From: JASSUD01 sp031963415 | GTDB taxonomy: Bacteria; Pseudomonadota; Gammaproteobacteria; Burkholderiales; Burkholderiaceae | Length of the DNA stretch: 64,000 bases | NCBI GenBank assembly: GCA_031963415.1 | Contig: JASSUI010000001.1 | Coordinates: 2,108,001-2,172,000, forward strand | Direction: 5' to 3' | In this document: positions 62,170 to 64,000 of the stretch, piece after piece | Layout of the letters: the number at the start of each line of letters is the position of its first letter | How positions within the stretch are numbered: position 1 is the stretch's first letter | Program-made: the position numbers and the translations under genes | Notes under the pieces: generated by a model | Database searches by the model: none | What the model saw: only the letters and a program-made list of their open reading frames with translations | What the model was told of the DNA's origin: nothing

Positions 62170-63153
62170 TCAGTGCCCTATAGCTAGCCATCTTGCATGC
62201 CATCCTGCATCAGCTTGGGCTACAGTATTGTATACACGTAATTTAGCGCCTGTTGTGCTTGGTGGAATCATAAGTTGGAGGGTAAATACTGGTCCTGCGC
62301 CAAGGTGCGTTGCTTGGATAGTTATAGAATCCTTATCGTTGAATGCCACTGGAAAGATGATATCTATCATACCCTGCTTGTTAGAAACAGCATGCCCCCA
62401 CTGCATCAATAGACCACCCGGGAGTTTTTGCCAGCCAGTATCTTTAGAAAACCCACCTGCAAAATCAGAAGTCAGCTCCAAACCGATATTCCGATTAATT
62501 GGGTACCAAAAGTTATTTTTTGTATCAGCAAATAGCTCTAAATATTGTCCAGAATTAATGGGTATGGATCGTTTTTCATGCTTATTTCCAAATTGTAGAA
62601 TATCCTTACTGTCCTCCATAACTTCAATAAAGCAAGGATTTTCGGGGGGGAAGATACCGAAGAATTTAAAAGTTACACCCGTCAGTAGGGAGTTAAGGGG
62701 GGGGAGTTTTATATGCGAATTTGATGCCTTGAAAACAATAAGTTTATCTAATGCATCAACCTCTAATGTTGTATTCGATACTATTTCTACAAGGCCTGGA
62801 ATAAATTTATTTTCAATATGTGCCGCAAGTGAATTTTCATGTTTTAAATAATTATGATTTTCATATTTGTCGATTTTATTTCTTAGCTGTGCTATTTCTA
62901 CGCTTTGCCTATTTTCCTTCCTTATGGCATGCAGGGCAAATAGTAAAGAGAGTGCACTCATTAAGAAAGCTAAATTTGGCTTAGACTGATTAATTATTTG
63001 AAAAATTTTATAAGTCGTTTTATGCCCTTGTTGAGAATCTTGTTGTCTTATAAAAAATTCTTCTTGGTCTATTTTTATTTCCTCAGTAATTTTATTTTCA
63101 CTTTGCTGAAAAGTATATCTATTAAATAATTTTTGTATAGATTGAATTTTCAT
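62170..63153 (-). CDS. Membrane-anchored protein with phage tail-fibre-tip-like C-terminal domain
   Basis: 327 residues. A polar N-terminus (1-58) is followed by one membrane helix (about 60-77, LAFLMSALSLLFALHAI), a coiled-coil stretch (80-110), a beta-rich middle, and a C-terminal domain (about 240-327) with GWQKLPGGLLMQWG, IDIIFPVAFND, RVYNTVAQ and the final RWLAIGH. The last part has the pattern of the gp53-like C-terminal domain of phage tail fibres (LPxGLxxQWG, FPxAF, WxAIG). No other phage genes are near. It might be a surface adhesin that reuses a phage receptor-binding tip. It is AT-rich relative to the rfb genes. Confidence 0.7.
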   Translation of the reverse strand: MKIQSIQKLFNRYTFQQSENKITEEIKIDQEEFFIRQQDSQQGHKTTYKIFQIINQSKPNLAFLMSALSLLFALHAIRKENRQSVEIAQLRNKIDKYENHNYLKHENSLAAHIENKFIPGLVEIVSNTTLEVDALDKLIVFKASNSHIKLPPLNSLLTGVTFKFFGIFPPENPCFIEVMEDSKDILQFGNKHEKRSIPINSGQYLELFADTKNNFWYPINRNIGLELTSDFAGGFSKDTGWQKLPGGLLMQWGHAVSNKQGMIDIIFPVAFNDKDSITIQATHLGAGPVFTLQLMIPPSTTGAKLRVYNTVAQADAGWHARWLAIGH

Positions 63154-63702
63154 ATAGGGCTCCCTAAAATTGTTGATAAATTTAAGATAGCTGTCATATA
63201 TTTTTATACAGCAGGCGGCGATTTATTTTTTTATGAATAAAATGCTCATTGAATTAATTTGCCTTAAAAATAAAATTCTTGATCGGTGGTGTCAATGGCT
63301 TTAATTTTGATTAAATTTTACTTGTTATTTTGATGTTTTTGAAAATTTTCTATACTAATCTGTGAAGATAACGAATGTGGAGGTTGAGTCATTTCATTAA
63401 TTTCCATAAAAAGTGTAATGATTATTGAATACTCTAAGTTTTGTGAGTCACTTCTTTTTTATGTAAAAACTATGAAAAAATTAATGCTCTAAAGCTATTA
63501 GAAATAGTTGCAATCTCAAATCGGTAAATAGCCTGAATATTGATTTTCTTTGTATGGGCGAAAATCTCTAGTACTCAGCTAGTTATCGCCTAAAGCTAAA
63601 CTAAAAACATTTATCCATTTGATCTATTTTCCCAGAGCGTAGTCGCATAAAGAACGATAGTGAATGCAGGCTGAACTCAACTCGCCCGCGGTAGCTTCGC
63701 CC
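63154..63702. other. AT-rich intergenic region
   Basis: About 550 bases between the tail-fibre-like gene and the glycosyltransferase remnant. No gene, repeat or RNA is recognised. Confidence 0.5.
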
Positions 63703-63789
63703 TTAGGCGGCGGTGCCGCGCGCAAAGGATGGCGTCATATTTTTGTTTTTTGTACATCGGCCTTTAAATTTTTTAATCGTTTTGGCTGA
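63703..63789 (+). pseudogene. 3' remnant of a second glycosyltransferase copy
   Basis: It encodes LGGGAARKGWRHIF, then FCTSAFKFFNRFG and a stop, almost the same as the last residues of the glycosyltransferase at 61293-62111 (two codons shorter). The DNA is also closely similar. Upstream of it the similarity stops abruptly. After it, 63790-64000 shows nothing recognisable. Confidence 0.8.
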
Positions 63790-64000
63790 TGTTTAAGTTG
63801 AGAATAAGCGTGGGGTTTATTGCAGAATGGATAAATTGAGAGCAATTAATCGCTTTAAGCGCAGATGTGGTAACGAATTTTAAATTGCTTGTGCTAGCTT
63901 TTGAGAGGGGATGCGTGAAAGAATTGAGCTAGACCATACATAGCCAATCAATGAAGCAAAGGTTTCTGGCCTAGAATACTCAATCAGGTCGAAATAAGAA

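Noticed and set aside
62170..63153. Prophage remnant
   Set aside because: A single tail-fibre-like domain on a membrane-anchored protein, with no integrase, capsid, tail or att sites nearby.

Overview
The window reads as a chromosomal segment from a beta-proteobacterium of the Burkholderiaceae. The housekeeping genes (tig-clpP-clpX-lon, groES-groEL with a CIRCE operator, rubredoxin, yqgE-ruvX-pyrB-pyrC', apaH, rfbBACD) are Burkholderia-like in sequence and partly in order. They are mixed with decayed insertion sequences, palindromic intergenic repeats and very large eukaryote-like proteins (TIR/SEFIR-like-NACHT-WD40, NACHT-HEAT, F-box-LRR). That combination points to an intracellular symbiont, most likely the fungal endosymbiont clade of Mycoavidus / Candidatus Glomeribacter. 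The taxonomic placement is inference.

Layout. 1-14.3 kb: two giant STAND/NACHT genes on opposite strands, separated by IS6- and IS256-family remnants and tRNA-Pro(GGG), then pncC. 14.8-22.5 kb: a MATE transporter with an inserted loop, a cationic amino-acid permease, an F-box-LRR protein, an acidic orphan protein and a decayed membrane ORF. 22.8-29.7 kb: the proteostasis block tig, clpP, clpX, lon, with tandem palindromic repeats between clpP and clpX. 30-34.4 kb: a second permease paralogue, a periplasmic copper-chaperone-like protein and small conserved proteins. 34.4-36.8 kb: groES-groEL behind a CIRCE operator.

37-44 kb: a run of six minus-strand genes forming an accessory island: ArsR-like regulator, MATE transporter, ThiF/E1-like adenylyltransferase, MFS exporter, aspartate-transcarbamylase-like enzyme, LuxR-type regulator. 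The transcarbamylase paralogue keeps the carbamoyl-phosphate motifs but lacks the aspartate-binding Arg/Gln, while an ordinary pyrB is present at 49.4 kb. A 14-nt motif is shared upstream of both regulators, and at the first one it forms a perfect 8-bp inverted repeat. This is the best candidate for an undescribed small-molecule or modified-peptide system.

44.2-51.7 kb: rubA, a FimL/ChpA-like orphan, yqgE, an intact IS110-type element, ruvX, pyrB and the inactive dihydroorotase pyrC'. 51.7-56.3 kb: an accessory interruption with two unknown proteins and an IS5-family fragment. 56.4-62.1 kb: apaH, then the dTDP-L-rhamnose operon rfbBACD and a glycosyltransferase. 62.1-64 kb: a membrane-anchored protein ending in a phage tail-fibre-tip-like domain, and a 3' remnant of a second glycosyltransferase copy.
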